DNA of 19,187 bases from DATKEH01 sp035546355 (lineage in GTDB: Bacteria; Acidobacteriota; Thermoanaerobaculia; Multivoradales; JAIOJS01): assembly GCA_035546355.1 (NCBI GenBank), contig DATKEH010000338.1, positions 1 through 19,187 of the forward strand, given 5' to 3'. Below the pieces are notes generated by a model. It was not told where the DNA came from. It saw only the letters and a program-made list of their open reading frames with translations, and searched no databases. Shown piece after piece: positions 7,068-15,300 of this stretch (position 1 is its first letter; each line of letters opens with the position of its first letter). A program made the translations under genes and the position numbers.

Positions 7068-8203
7068 CCGCCACCCCCCGCCGCCGACCGTTCCTCGGCC
7101 AGCCGCAGCCGCAGGTCCTGCCGCTCCGGCGCCAGGGCGACGGCGCGCTCGAGGGCCGTCGCCGCTCCCCCATGGTCGCCCAGCGCCGAACGGGCGGCCG
7201 CCAGCCCAGCCAGCGACTCCACGGTCTCCGGCAGCGTCGCGAAGTGCGCCGCCGCGGCGGCCGCCTCGCCCTGCTCCAGCAGTCCCCAGCCGTGGTCGAG
7301 ACGGGCCCGCTGCAGCCCCCCCTCGCGCGCCTGTCGCTGCTGCGCCGCGTAGTCCCGCCGGTACCGCTCGAGGTGGCCAGCCGCCTGCTGTCGCTCGCCC
7401 TCGCGGACGAGCAGCTGGGCCAGGTTGTAGCGGGCGCGGGTGTGGCCGGGATGCGCCGCCAGCACCTGGTGGTAGAGCGCCGCCGCCTCCTGGCGACGGC
7501 CGGCGAGGTCGAGCGCCCGGGCCAGCTCGAAGGCGACGTCGGGCCCGGGCTGCGCCTGCTGCGCCCGCTCGAGCCACGGCACCGCCTCCGCCCCCCTCCC
7601 CTGCCACAGCAGCAGCGAGCCCAGCTGCCGGTCGGCCAGCGGCGCCCCCGTCGCCGCCAGCTGCCGCAGCTGCCGTTCGGCGGCCTGCAGCTCCCCCAGC
7701 TCCCAGCTCGCCGAGGCCAGGTACAGGCGGCTGCGCGCATCGCTCGCGCCCAGCTCGACGGCCCGCTGCAGGTGGCGCCGCGCCGCCACCCACTGCTGGC
7801 CCAGCATCTCGGCCCGCCCGAGCAGGGCGTGCAGCTGCGCGCTGGCGTCCGCCAGGTGCAGGTGGTCGCGGAGGAATCGCGCCGCCAGGTCCCAGCGGCC
7901 GGACTCGACGGCGCCGCCGGCCACCTCGGCCAGGATCCGCTCGGCCTCGGCGCCTCGCCCCTGGGCGGCGAGGGCCCGGGCCAGCCCGCCCCAGGCCTCC
8001 AGGTCCCCCGGCGCCGCCGCGGCGACCTGGCGAAAGAGCGCCTCCGCGCGAGCCGGCTCGCCGGCGGCCAGCGCCGCTTCCCCGGCAGCGACCCGCTCCC
8101 CGCCCTGCGCCCACGACCGGCCGGCGGAAGCCACCGTCACCGCCACCACGACGACGAGCAGCGCGAGCAGCGAACCGGGACCCCGGGAGCGATCGGCTAA
8201 CAT
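7064..8203 (-). CDS. Exported TPR protein, first gene of the minus-strand operon
   Basis: 379 residues from ATG 8203. This start leaves a classical signal peptide (MLADRSRGPG, then LLALLVVVVAVTVASA, cleavage near SWAQG). A GTG at 8227 in the same frame would add eight residues and cannot be excluded; neither has a clear Shine-Dalgarno. The mature part is Ala/Leu/Arg/Glu-rich helix pairs from about 36 to 372, with TPR-like signatures such as ARAEALFRQVAAAAPGDLEAW (split across 51-71), QEAAALYHQVLAAHPGH and GAATALERAVALAPE. No catalytic motif is visible. It is translationally coupled to the CRTAC1 gene (GTGA) and is probably a periplasmic or surface scaffold for the operon's other products. Confidence 0.85.
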   Translation of the reverse strand: MLADRSRGPGSLLALLVVVVAVTVASAGRSWAQGGERVAAGEAALAAGEPARAEALFRQVAAAAPGDLEAWGGLARALAAQGRGAEAERILAEVAGGAVESGRWDLAARFLRDHLHLADASAQLHALLGRAEMLGQQWVAARRHLQRAVELGASDARSRLYLASASWELGELQAAERQLRQLAATGAPLADRQLGSLLLWQGRGAEAVPWLERAQQAQPGPDVAFELARALDLAGRRQEAAALYHQVLAAHPGHTRARYNLAQLLVREGERQQAAGHLERYRRDYAAQQRQAREGGLQRARLDHGWGLLEQGEAAAAAAHFATLPETVESLAGLAAARSALGDHGGAATALERAVALAPERQDLRLRLAEERSAAGGGG

Positions 8204-8261
8204 GGCGGGAGACGGGGCAACGGCCACGTCGCCGGCAAGGATAGCTCAGCCCCTCACCTCG
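8204..8261. promoter_or_regulatory. Short divergent control region between two operons
   Basis: The preferred starts leave 58 bases between the minus-strand TPR gene and the plus-strand TPR-CRTAC1 gene. Both operons must be read from here or from sequence overlapping the starts. A less GC-rich patch (GGCAAGGATAGCT, about 8233-8245) is the only candidate for a -10 element on either strand; no convincing -35 was seen. Position is inferred from gene layout. Confidence 0.4.
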
Positions 8262-10553
8262 ATGATCCCGACCCACGCGAACGGCCAGGGCTACGGGGTT
8301 CTCCCGCCGACCTGGAGAAACGCCGCCCTCACCGCCTGCGGCCTGGTGCTGCTGCTGGCGACGGCGCGCCCAGGGCATACCGCGCCGGCCGGCGAGGACC
8401 CCCCACCGCAGCACCCCGGGCCGGACGAGACCCGGGCCGAGCTCGCCGCCCTCTGCGAGCAGTTTCGGCGCGGCGACGACCCGATCTTCGGCGACCGCAT
8501 CGTCGAAGAGCTGCAGGAGCGCCTGCAGCAGGCCGCCGCCAACCCCCGCGGCGCGGTCGAGCTGCGGGGCCGCCTGGCCTACGACCTGCGCCGCCTGGGC
8601 CGCTTCGACGAGGCCCTCGCTCTGCTCGAGGAGGCGCGGCGTCAAGTGCTCGAGCACGGCATGCCCGAGGAGCTGCGCCTCAAGGTGGTGCTGGAGATGG
8701 CGATCACCCACCTGCGCGCCGCCGAGGTGGTCAACTGCGTCCACGACCACACCGCCGCGAGCTGCATCCTGCCCATCGCCGCCGAGGCGGTGCACCGCGA
8801 CCCGGCCCACGCCCGGCGCGCCGCCGCGCTGTACCGCGACTTCCTCGCGCGCCGGCCGGGCCACGTGCAGGCCCGCTGGCTGCTCAACCTGGCGGCGATG
8901 GTGGCGGGCGACTACCCCGAGGCGGTGCCCGCCGAGCTGCGGCTGCCCGCCGGCGCCTTCGCCGACGACGAGACCATCCCGCCCTGGCGCGACGTCGCCC
9001 CCGAGCTGGGGGTCAACGTGATGGACCTCGCCGGCGGCGCGGTGATGGACGACTTCGACGGCGACGGGCTGCTCGACCTGATCACCTCGACCAACGACCC
9101 CTGCGGCCCGCTGCGGGCGTTTCGCAACGACGGCCGCGGCGGCTTCGAGGACGTCACCGAGCGGTGGGGGCTGGAAGCCCAGCTGGGCGGGCTCAACCTC
9201 GTCCACGGCGACGTCGACGGCGACGGCGCGCTGGACCTGCTGGTGCTGCGCGGCGGCTGGTGGCAGGAGCGCGGGCGAATCCGCAACTCCCTGCTGCGCA
9301 ACGACATCGCGGGACCCACCGGGCGTTTCGTCGACGTCACCGCGGCCGCCGGCCTGGCCTATCCCGCCTACCCCACGCAGACCGCCGCCTTCGCCGACTA
9401 CGACGGCGACGGCGACCTCGACCTCTACGTCGGCAACGAGGCGACGGCCGACGAGCCCTACCCCTCGCAACTCTTCCGCAACGACGGCGGCCTGCGCTTC
9501 ACCGACGTCACCGCCGCGGCGGGAGTGGCCAACGTACGCTACGCCAAGGGCGTGGCCTGGGGCGACTACGACGACGACGGCCACCCCGACCTGTACGTGT
9601 CCAACATCGGCGCCAATCGTCTCTACCGCAACAACGGCGACGGCACCTTCACCGACGTCGCCCCCGAGCTCGGCGTCACCGAGCCGGCGCTCAGCAGCTT
9701 CGCCACCTGGTTCTTCGACTGCGACAACGATGGCGACCTGGACCTCTTCGTCACCGACTACGCCGCCCGCATGGAGGACATCTCCGCCTACTACCTGGGC
9801 CTCGGCGAGGCGCCGCGACACCCCCGCCTGTACCGCAACGACGGCGGCGTCTTCACCGACGTCTCCCGCGAGGTCGGCCTGACGCGGCCGGCGTTGCCCA
9901 TGGGCGCCAACTACGGCGACCTCGACAACGACGGTTGGCTGGACGTCTATCTCGGCACCGGCATCCCCGACTACGAGGCGCTGATGCCCAACCTGATGCT
10001 GGTCAATCGCCAGGGGCGCTTCCGCGACGTGACCTTCAGCGGCGGCTTCGGCCACCTGCAGAAAGGGCACGGCGTCGCCTTCGGCGACCTCGACAACGAC
10101 GGCGACCAGGACCTCTTCCACCAGCTCGGCGGGCAGCTCCCCGGCGACGCCTACGGCAACGCGCTGTTCGTCAACCCGGGCAACGACAACCACTGGCTGA
10201 CCCTGCGCCTCGAGGGCCGCCGGGCCAACCGGTTCGGCGTCGGCGCGCGCATCGAGGTGCGCCTGCGGCAGGGTGAGGAGACGCGCAGCGTCCACCTGCT
10301 GGCGGGGTCCGGAGGCTCGTTCGGGGGCTCCAGCCTGCAGCAGGAGGTGGGGCTGGGAGGGGCCGACGCCGTCACCGAGCTGATCGTCCGCTGGCCGGGC
10401 AGCGGCACGGTGGACCGCTTCACCGACGTGGCGCTCGACCGCGTCTACCGGGTCGTCGAAGGAGATCCCGAGCTGTACCCGCTCGCGCTTCCCAGGATCA
10501 CCCTGGGCACCGCCACCTCCGCGCACGATCACCACCCAGGGAGCTCGCCATGA
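8262..10553 (+). CDS. TPR-CRTAC1 (FG-GAP/ASPIC-UnbV) fusion, exported
   Basis: 763 residues from ATG 8262. An in-frame ATG at 8202 would put about 40 residues before the signal sequence and is less likely, although GGGAG lies 12 bases before it. Hydrophobic segment 20-41 (NAALTACGLVLLLATARPGHTA) is the signal peptide. Residues about 55-220 are TPR-like helices (LRRLGRFDEALALLEEARR), including NCVHDHTAASCILPI (158-172), whose Cys158/Cys168 pair marks this CRTAC1 subgroup. Seven calcium loops follow (near 264, 317, 379, 435, 486, 553 and 609), then ASPIC/UnbV at about 645-735. Cys281 and Cys487 are extra. It is longer than the other three CRTAC1 proteins here because it carries its own helical domain. 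Its stop overlaps the next start (ATGA), making it the first gene of a three-gene operon. Confidence 0.88.
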   Translation: MIPTHANGQGYGVLPPTWRNAALTACGLVLLLATARPGHTAPAGEDPPPQHPGPDETRAELAALCEQFRRGDDPIFGDRIVEELQERLQQAAANPRGAVELRGRLAYDLRRLGRFDEALALLEEARRQVLEHGMPEELRLKVVLEMAITHLRAAEVVNCVHDHTAASCILPIAAEAVHRDPAHARRAAALYRDFLARRPGHVQARWLLNLAAMVAGDYPEAVPAELRLPAGAFADDETIPPWRDVAPELGVNVMDLAGGAVMDDFDGDGLLDLITSTNDPCGPLRAFRNDGRGGFEDVTERWGLEAQLGGLNLVHGDVDGDGALDLLVLRGGWWQERGRIRNSLLRNDIAGPTGRFVDVTAAAGLAYPAYPTQTAAFADYDGDGDLDLYVGNEATADEPYPSQLFRNDGGLRFTDVTAAAGVANVRYAKGVAWGDYDDDGHPDLYVSNIGANRLYRNNGDGTFTDVAPELGVTEPALSSFATWFFDCDNDGDLDLFVTDYAARMEDISAYYLGLGEAPRHPRLYRNDGGVFTDVSREVGLTRPALPMGANYGDLDNDGWLDVYLGTGIPDYEALMPNLMLVNRQGRFRDVTFSGGFGHLQKGHGVAFGDLDNDGDQDLFHQLGGQLPGDAYGNALFVNPGNDNHWLTLRLEGRRANRFGVGARIEVRLRQGEETRSVHLLAGSGGSFGGSSLQQEVGLGGADAVTELIVRWPGSGTVDRFTDVALDRVYRVVEGDPELYPLALPRITLGTATSAHDHHPGSSP
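10538..10543 (+). promoter_or_regulatory. Shine-Dalgarno for the TPR gene at 10550
   Basis: AGGGAG lies six bases before ATG 10550 and inside the last codons of the preceding gene. Together with the ATGA overlap this fixes the start and points to coupled translation. Confidence 0.65.
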
Positions 10554-12223
10554 TACGCCACTCTGAAACCACCGGGCGCCGGCCGCTGCCGGCTGCCCTC
10601 GCGCTGCTCTGCGCGCTCGCCCTGTTCGCCCTGGCGACCGCCGAGGCCTCGGCCCAAGCGGCGACCGACCCGGCGCCACCCGCCGCATCGGCGACGCAGT
10701 TGTCCGCCGCCGGCGAGAGGGCCATGGCCCTCCTCGATTCCGGCGACCGCCAGGGGGCCATCGCCGCCCTGGAGGCGGTGGACTTCGCGGGCCTGACGCC
10801 GGTCGAGCGAGGCCTGCTCGGCGCGCTCTACGTCGAGGCCGATCGCGCCGCCGACGCCTGGCGGGTGTTGGGGCCGATGGCCGCCGAGCCGGGGGCCAAC
10901 GCGGCCGTGCTGTACAACGCCGGCCGGGCCGCCCTGGGGACCGGCGAGACGCAGCGAGCGGCGGAGCTGCTGCAACGCTCGGTCGCCCTGATGCCGGTCT
11001 CGCCGGCCGCCCGCGAGCTCGGGCTGCTGCTCGGCGCCAGCGGCCGCCGGGTCGCGGCCTACGCGGTGCTGCGGCCGTGGGCGGAGGCCCACCCCGAGGA
11101 CACCGAGGCGCGGACGGCGGCCGCCGCCCTGGCGCTGCAACTGTCGCGGCCGGCCGAGGCGGCGCGGCTGCTGGAGGCGCTGCCCGAGGGCGACCCCAGG
11201 GTGACGCTGCTGCGCGGCCAGCTGAAGATGCAGCAGGGCGACCCGCACAACGGGCTGACGATCCTGGAGGCCCTGTACGCCGACCATCCGCCCGAGATGG
11301 ACGCCGACGTGCGGCGGCTGCTGGCCGATGCCTACGTCCAGGTGGGCCGCTCGGCGGACGCCATCCCCCTGCTCGAGGGGCGCGCCGACAGGCCCGCCCA
11401 GGCGCTGCTGCTCGCCGAGGCCCGCTACCGCACCGGCGACCTGGCCGGGGCGCTGGCCACGCTGCAGCCCCTGGCCCAGCCGGTGCTCGGGGAGGCGGAG
11501 CCCGGCGAGCACAGCTTCCGCCTCGCCCTCGACTACGGCAGGATGCTGGTGGCCTCCGGGCGGCACGCCGAGGCCCTGCCCTATCTGCAGCTGGCGGTGG
11601 CCCTCGACGACAGCGAGCAGCTCGCCTGGAAGACGCTCGGCGACGCCTATGCCGCCACCGGCGAGCGCGACAAGGCCAAGGAGGCCCTGGAGCGCTTCCG
11701 CTCCCTGGTGGTCAGCCAGACCGAGCGCCGGGCGCAGGCCGAGACCGCCGCCGCCGATGCCGGCGCCGGCACCCTGCTCGAAGCCATGAAGTTCCTGGAG
11801 GCCGGCAAGCCGGAGCGGGCCCTGCCGCTGGTGCGGCGCGAGATCGCGCTGTCGCCGCACGACCTGCGGCCGCGGCTGATGGAGGTGCGCCTGCTGATCG
11901 CCCTGGAGCGGCGCGAGGAAGCCGCCGCCGCCGCCGACCGCACCCTGGCGCAGTTCGCCGGCAGCCCCGATGCCCTCTATCAGCGCGGGCTGACGCGCAT
12001 GCTGCTCAAGCAGCCCGGGCCGGCCGAGGAGGACTTCCGGCAGGTGCTGGCGATGGCGCCGGACCACGTGGCGACGATGAACGACCTGGCGGTGCTGCTG
12101 ATGCTGCAGGGCAAGCGCGACGAGGCGCTGCGGCTGGTGCGACGCGTGCTCGAGCTGCGCCCGGAGGACCCCCTGGCGACCCAGAACCTCCGCCGGATGG
12201 AGGGGGACGGGACCGCGCCTTGA
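10550..12223 (+). CDS. Exported TPR protein, middle gene of the plus-strand operon
   Basis: 557 residues from ATG 10550, which overlaps the previous stop (ATGA). The N-terminus (MIRHSETTGRRPLPAA, then a Leu/Ala core to about residue 35, ...EASAQA) is a clear signal peptide. From about 45 to 550 it is continuous TPR-like helix pairs, e.g. RLLADAYVQVGRSADAIPLL, PALALPYLQLAVALDD-like units and a C-terminal canonical TPR (DALYQRGLTRMLLKQPGPAE, then DHVATMNDLAVLLMLQGKRD). A charged, Ala-rich stretch (ERRAQAETAAADAG) separates an N-terminal from a C-terminal TPR block. No enzyme motif is visible. The gene ends in TTGA, overlapping the lipoprotein gene. A scaffold role for the exported CRTAC1 and lipoprotein partners is inferred. 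Confidence 0.87.
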   Translation: MIRHSETTGRRPLPAALALLCALALFALATAEASAQAATDPAPPAASATQLSAAGERAMALLDSGDRQGAIAALEAVDFAGLTPVERGLLGALYVEADRAADAWRVLGPMAAEPGANAAVLYNAGRAALGTGETQRAAELLQRSVALMPVSPAARELGLLLGASGRRVAAYAVLRPWAEAHPEDTEARTAAAALALQLSRPAEAARLLEALPEGDPRVTLLRGQLKMQQGDPHNGLTILEALYADHPPEMDADVRRLLADAYVQVGRSADAIPLLEGRADRPAQALLLAEARYRTGDLAGALATLQPLAQPVLGEAEPGEHSFRLALDYGRMLVASGRHAEALPYLQLAVALDDSEQLAWKTLGDAYAATGERDKAKEALERFRSLVVSQTERRAQAETAAADAGAGTLLEAMKFLEAGKPERALPLVRREIALSPHDLRPRLMEVRLLIALERREEAAAAADRTLAQFAGSPDALYQRGLTRMLLKQPGPAEEDFRQVLAMAPDHVATMNDLAVLLMLQGKRDEALRLVRRVLELRPEDPLATQNLRRMEGDGTAP

Positions 12224-13554
12224 GGCGAGCGGGCGCCGGCGCCCTGCTGCTCGCCCTGCTGGCATGCGGCGCGGCCTCCCGGTCGGCGCCGCTGCCGGGC
12301 GACCCCGCGCCGCGGCGCGCCGAGACGGCCGGCCTGCTCTTTTCGGCGGACACGCGAGGCGCCATCGAGGCCACCGTGCTGTCGCTCCCCTCGCCACTGA
12401 TCGCCCGGGGGGCGGCCGAAGCGCTGCTCGGTGCCCTGCGCGAGATGGCGCCCGAGCGCCAGCTGGTGGTGCTGAGCGACCTGCCGCTGGCCGGGCCCGA
12501 CGACCCGCGCACCGCCTGGCTCGACACTTCCGGCCGCGACTACTCCCCCTGGCCGCGCGATCCGTTCACCCTCGCCAGGGGGAGGGGCGGTCGCGTCCAT
12601 GTGGTGATCCGCCCCAACCTGCAGACCGGCCGCGAGGGGGACGCCCGCATGGGAGTCGAGCTGGTCGCCGGGCTGCCGCCGGCGCTCGCCGAGCGCTGGG
12701 GCCGGCCACTCTGGAGCCGCGCTTCCACGCCGTTTCACAACGGACAGCTGCTGGCCAGCGGCGACGCGCTGTGGCTGTCGCTGCACAGCGTCGAGCCCCG
12801 CACCCTCGAGGTGCTCGATCTGCCGCGGGTCCCGGTCGAACGCTTCCTTTCCCCCGGCGGCGCCCTGGAGTACACGGCGGCCGCCCGCCGCGCCGCGGCG
12901 GAGCTGGCGGACCTCTACGGGCGCCCTTGGCGCCTGGTGCATCCGCTGCCCGACGGCGGCGCCGGCGACCCCGGCCTGATGCGACGCCTCGGCGGCGGCG
13001 CCGGCTACGACCTCGACTCCCTGGTGACGCTGCTCGAAACCGACGGCGGGGCGCTGCGGGCGCTGGTCGCCGATCTGTCGCTCGGCCGCCAGGGCCTGGC
13101 CGGAGTGCCGGCCAGCGACTGGGAAGGCTTTCGCAGCGGCTACGGGATCGCCCCTCCCGCGGCCGAGCTGCCGCGCCTGCTGGCTCGGGCGCAGGACGAG
13201 CCGCGGGGCCGGGCGCTCGGCGACTTCCTCGAGCTGGTGGCGGCACACCTCGCCGGCCAGGGCCTGCCCGTCTCCCGGCTGCCCCTGCTGCGGGTGCCGG
13301 TCGGCTTGCTGGCCCGCGGCGATCTCGACCACGCCGAGCTGCTGGTCGGCTGGAACAACGTGGTGGTGTCGACCGACGCCGCCGGCGCGCTGCAGGCGGA
13401 GGGCTTCGCGTCGCTGCTGCCCACCCTCGACGCCGCGGTCAGCGAGACGTTCACCGCCGCCGGCTCCAGCCTCCACCTGCTGCCGCCGCTGATCGAGAGC
13501 GTCGTCCGCAACGGCGGCTACCGCTGCGCCACCAACCAACTGCGGGCACTCTAG
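12220..13554 (+). CDS. Lipoprotein resembling the GME superfamily (agmatine/peptidylarginine deiminase-like)
   Basis: 444 residues, starting at a TTG that overlaps the preceding stop (TTGA). That start gives a compact lipoprotein signal: RRAGAGALLLALLAC, with lipobox LLAC and Cys16. Features resembling agmatine deiminase/PAD enzymes are SPWPRDPF (109-116, compare W-x-R-D-x-G-P), FHNGQLLASGDALWLSLHSVEPR (172-194, the 'GGN...DG' region), WNNVVVS (378-384) and the C-terminal NGGYRCATNQLR (431-442, compare GGGIHCITQQ), with Cys436 as candidate nucleophile. The usual G-H-x-D His motif is not evident; the nearest match is GYDLD (262-266). It may therefore be an altered or non-catalytic member, or my alignment may be wrong. 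It is likely anchored in the outer or inner membrane, working beside the exported TPR and CRTAC1 proteins. The gene is firm; the family call is moderate. Confidence 0.6.
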   Translation: MRRAGAGALLLALLACGAASRSAPLPGDPAPRRAETAGLLFSADTRGAIEATVLSLPSPLIARGAAEALLGALREMAPERQLVVLSDLPLAGPDDPRTAWLDTSGRDYSPWPRDPFTLARGRGGRVHVVIRPNLQTGREGDARMGVELVAGLPPALAERWGRPLWSRASTPFHNGQLLASGDALWLSLHSVEPRTLEVLDLPRVPVERFLSPGGALEYTAAARRAAAELADLYGRPWRLVHPLPDGGAGDPGLMRRLGGGAGYDLDSLVTLLETDGGALRALVADLSLGRQGLAGVPASDWEGFRSGYGIAPPAAELPRLLARAQDEPRGRALGDFLELVAAHLAGQGLPVSRLPLLRVPVGLLARGDLDHAELLVGWNNVVVSTDAAGALQAEGFASLLPTLDAAVSETFTAAGSSLHLLPPLIESVVRNGGYRCATNQLRAL

Positions 13555-13574
13555 CGACCCGCGGACGCTGCGTC

Positions 13575-13598
13575 GGCCCCTCTGCAGTGCACGGGGCC
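13575..13598. terminator. Hairpin between convergent genes
   Basis: GGCCCC (13575-13580) pairs with GGGGCC (13593-13598), with TGC/GCA able to extend the pairing inside around an AGT loop. It lies centrally in the 51-base gap between two convergent stops and could end transcription from both sides. There is no T-run, so its use as an intrinsic terminator is uncertain. Confidence 0.45.
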
Positions 13599-13605
13599 AC
13601 GCGGC

Positions 13606-15261
13606 CTAGCGCGGGGCCTGGAGCCGCACCCGGCGCCGCACGGGCAGGTCGCGCAGCTCGCTGCGGCGGCCGTCGGGCCAGCGCACGTGGAGCCGCTCGA
13701 CCCGGCTCGCGTCGGCGGTGCCGAAGTGCAGAGTGAGGGCGTTCTGCGACAGGTACGAGGCGCCGGTGCGCACCTCGCGCAGCTGCGAGCGCCCGGCCAC
13801 CAGCTCCACCCTGGCGCCGACGCCGTGCCGGTTGCCTGCCGGCGCCGCCAGGTCGACCTGCAGCCACCCCCCCGCTTCGCTGCCGCCCGTGTTCTCCCAC
13901 GCCTCCGCCACGTCGTTGGAGTTGACCACCACCACGTCGAGGTCGCCGTCGAGGTCGAGGTCGCCGACCGCCAGGCCGCGGCTCGCCAGCACCGCGTCCA
14001 TGCCGTGCCCCGACAGCTCGCGGAAGCGCGCCCGGGCCACCTGCTCGAAGACCTGGTTGGGCTGGCGGAAGGAGCCGCCCACCCCGAGCTCCTCCTGGTT
14101 GTCGACCACGTGGCCGTTGGCCACCACCAGGTCCTCGTCGCCGTCGTGGTCGAAGTCGGCGAAGGCGGTGCCGAAGCCGAGCATGAGCAGCGACGGGTCG
14201 GCGAGCCCGGTGACGAAACGGCCGTCGCGGAACAGGCCGTTCCCCTGGTTGAGGTACAGGGCGTTGGTCTCGAGCTCGAAGTTGGTGACGAAGATGTCGA
14301 ACAGACCGTTGCCGTCGACGTCGGCCAAGTCGATGCCCATCCCGGCCTCCGGCGAGCCGCGGTCGCTGTAGGCGGCGCCGGAGAGCAGCGACAGGTCCTC
14401 GAAGGTGCCATCTCCCTGGTTGCGCCACAGGTAGTTGGGTCGCAGGTCGTTGGCCACGTAGAGGTCGAGCCAACCGTCGTCGTCGAGGTCGCTCGCCACC
14501 ACCCCCAGCCCGGTACCGTCGAGGTCGACGATGCCGGCGGCGACGGTGGCGTCTTCGAACGTGCCGTCGCCACGATTGCGAAAGTAGGTGTCGGGCAGGC
14601 CGTTGTAGACGTCGGGATGGCAGTAGCCGCGAATGCCCTCCTCCTTCTTGCCGCAGAACTTGTGGTTGTCGAGGGCGAAGTCGGCGTAGTTGACGACGTA
14701 GAGGTCGAGGTGGCCGTCGCGATCGAAGTCGGCGAAGGTCGCCCCGGCGCTCCACATCTCCTCTTCGAGCCCCGCCGCGGCGGTGGCTTCGACGAAGGTG
14801 CCGTCGCCGCGGTTCTCGAAGTAGCGGTTGGGGCCGAAGGCGGTGACGTAGAGGTCGATGTCGCCGTCGCCGTCGGCGTCGCCGGCCACCGCGCCCGAGC
14901 CGTAGCCGTCGACGACGATGCCGGCGGCGGCGGTGACGTCGACGAAGCGCCCCGGGCCGTCGTTGCGCAGCAGCACGCTGCGCGCCGCCTCCCCCTCGTA
15001 GCCCGGCAGCACGCCGCCGTCGACGAAGAACAGGTCGTAGTCGCCGTCGCCGTCGTAGTCGAAGACCACCACCCCCCCGACCATGGTCTCCACCATGTAC
15101 TTCTGGCCGCTGCCGCCATGGTGGTGGCGGAAGTGGGCGCCCCACGCCTCGACGGCGTCACGAAACCGGATCTCGGCGCCGGCGGGGAGCCCGGGGCCGG
15201 CCAGCAGCAGCGCCATCGCGGCCACGGCGCAGCGGTTCGCAGCAGGGGTGTGACGGAGCAT
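13606..15261 (-). CDS. CRTAC1-type FG-GAP/ASPIC-UnbV secreted protein (solo gene)
   Basis: 551 residues from ATG 15261. The signal peptide is MLRHTPAANRCAVAAMALLL followed by AGPGLPAGAE (cleavage near 28-29). Seven Asp loops (near 68, 128, 178, 258, 314, 369 and 434) make a full propeller; the fifth, DVDGNGLFD, has Asn in place of one Asp. Cys203 and Cys214 bracket the subgroup loop (FCGKK...YCHPDVYNG), as in the protein at 5436-7067. ASPIC/UnbV is about 478-545 (VRWPDGRRSELRDLP). It is monocistronic, converges with the GME-like lipoprotein gene and diverges from the CNNM gene. No strong Shine-Dalgarno is seen. Start choice rests on the signal peptide and a predicted TSS about 33 bases upstream. 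It probably belongs functionally with the neighbouring operons, which is inference. Confidence 0.9.
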   Translation of the reverse strand: MLRHTPAANRCAVAAMALLLAGPGLPAGAEIRFRDAVEAWGAHFRHHHGGSGQKYMVETMVGGVVVFDYDGDGDYDLFFVDGGVLPGYEGEAARSVLLRNDGPGRFVDVTAAAGIVVDGYGSGAVAGDADGDGDIDLYVTAFGPNRYFENRGDGTFVEATAAAGLEEEMWSAGATFADFDRDGHLDLYVVNYADFALDNHKFCGKKEEGIRGYCHPDVYNGLPDTYFRNRGDGTFEDATVAAGIVDLDGTGLGVVASDLDDDGWLDLYVANDLRPNYLWRNQGDGTFEDLSLLSGAAYSDRGSPEAGMGIDLADVDGNGLFDIFVTNFELETNALYLNQGNGLFRDGRFVTGLADPSLLMLGFGTAFADFDHDGDEDLVVANGHVVDNQEELGVGGSFRQPNQVFEQVARARFRELSGHGMDAVLASRGLAVGDLDLDGDLDVVVVNSNDVAEAWENTGGSEAGGWLQVDLAAPAGNRHGVGARVELVAGRSQLREVRTGASYLSQNALTLHFGTADASRVERLHVRWPDGRRSELRDLPVRRRVRLQAPR

Positions 15262-15300
15262 GGCGGTTGCCGCGGCCCGCGGCGGGCGGCGCGGCCCCCT

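Noticed and set aside
8202..8204. ATG at 8202 as the start of the plus-strand TPR-CRTAC1 gene.
   Set aside because: It would put about 40 residues before the signal sequence and overlap the opposite gene's start. It is kept only as an alternative to 8262.
7068..10688. A minus-strand open frame continuing upstream of the CRTAC1 gene at 5436-7067 through the plus-strand TPR-CRTAC1 gene (about 1,750 codons in total).
   Set aside because: The part beyond 7067 is low-complexity Val/Gly/Arg/Ala sequence typical of an antisense frame in GC-rich DNA. The plus strand and the other minus frame carry clear domains.
2690..14900. Many near-identical 15-20 base stretches (GAGGTCGAGGTCGCCGTC-like) in the four CRTAC1 genes, suggesting an interspersed DNA repeat.
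   Set aside because: They are in phase with the calcium-loop codons and spaced by propeller blade, so they reflect protein repeats and codon bias rather than a separate DNA element.
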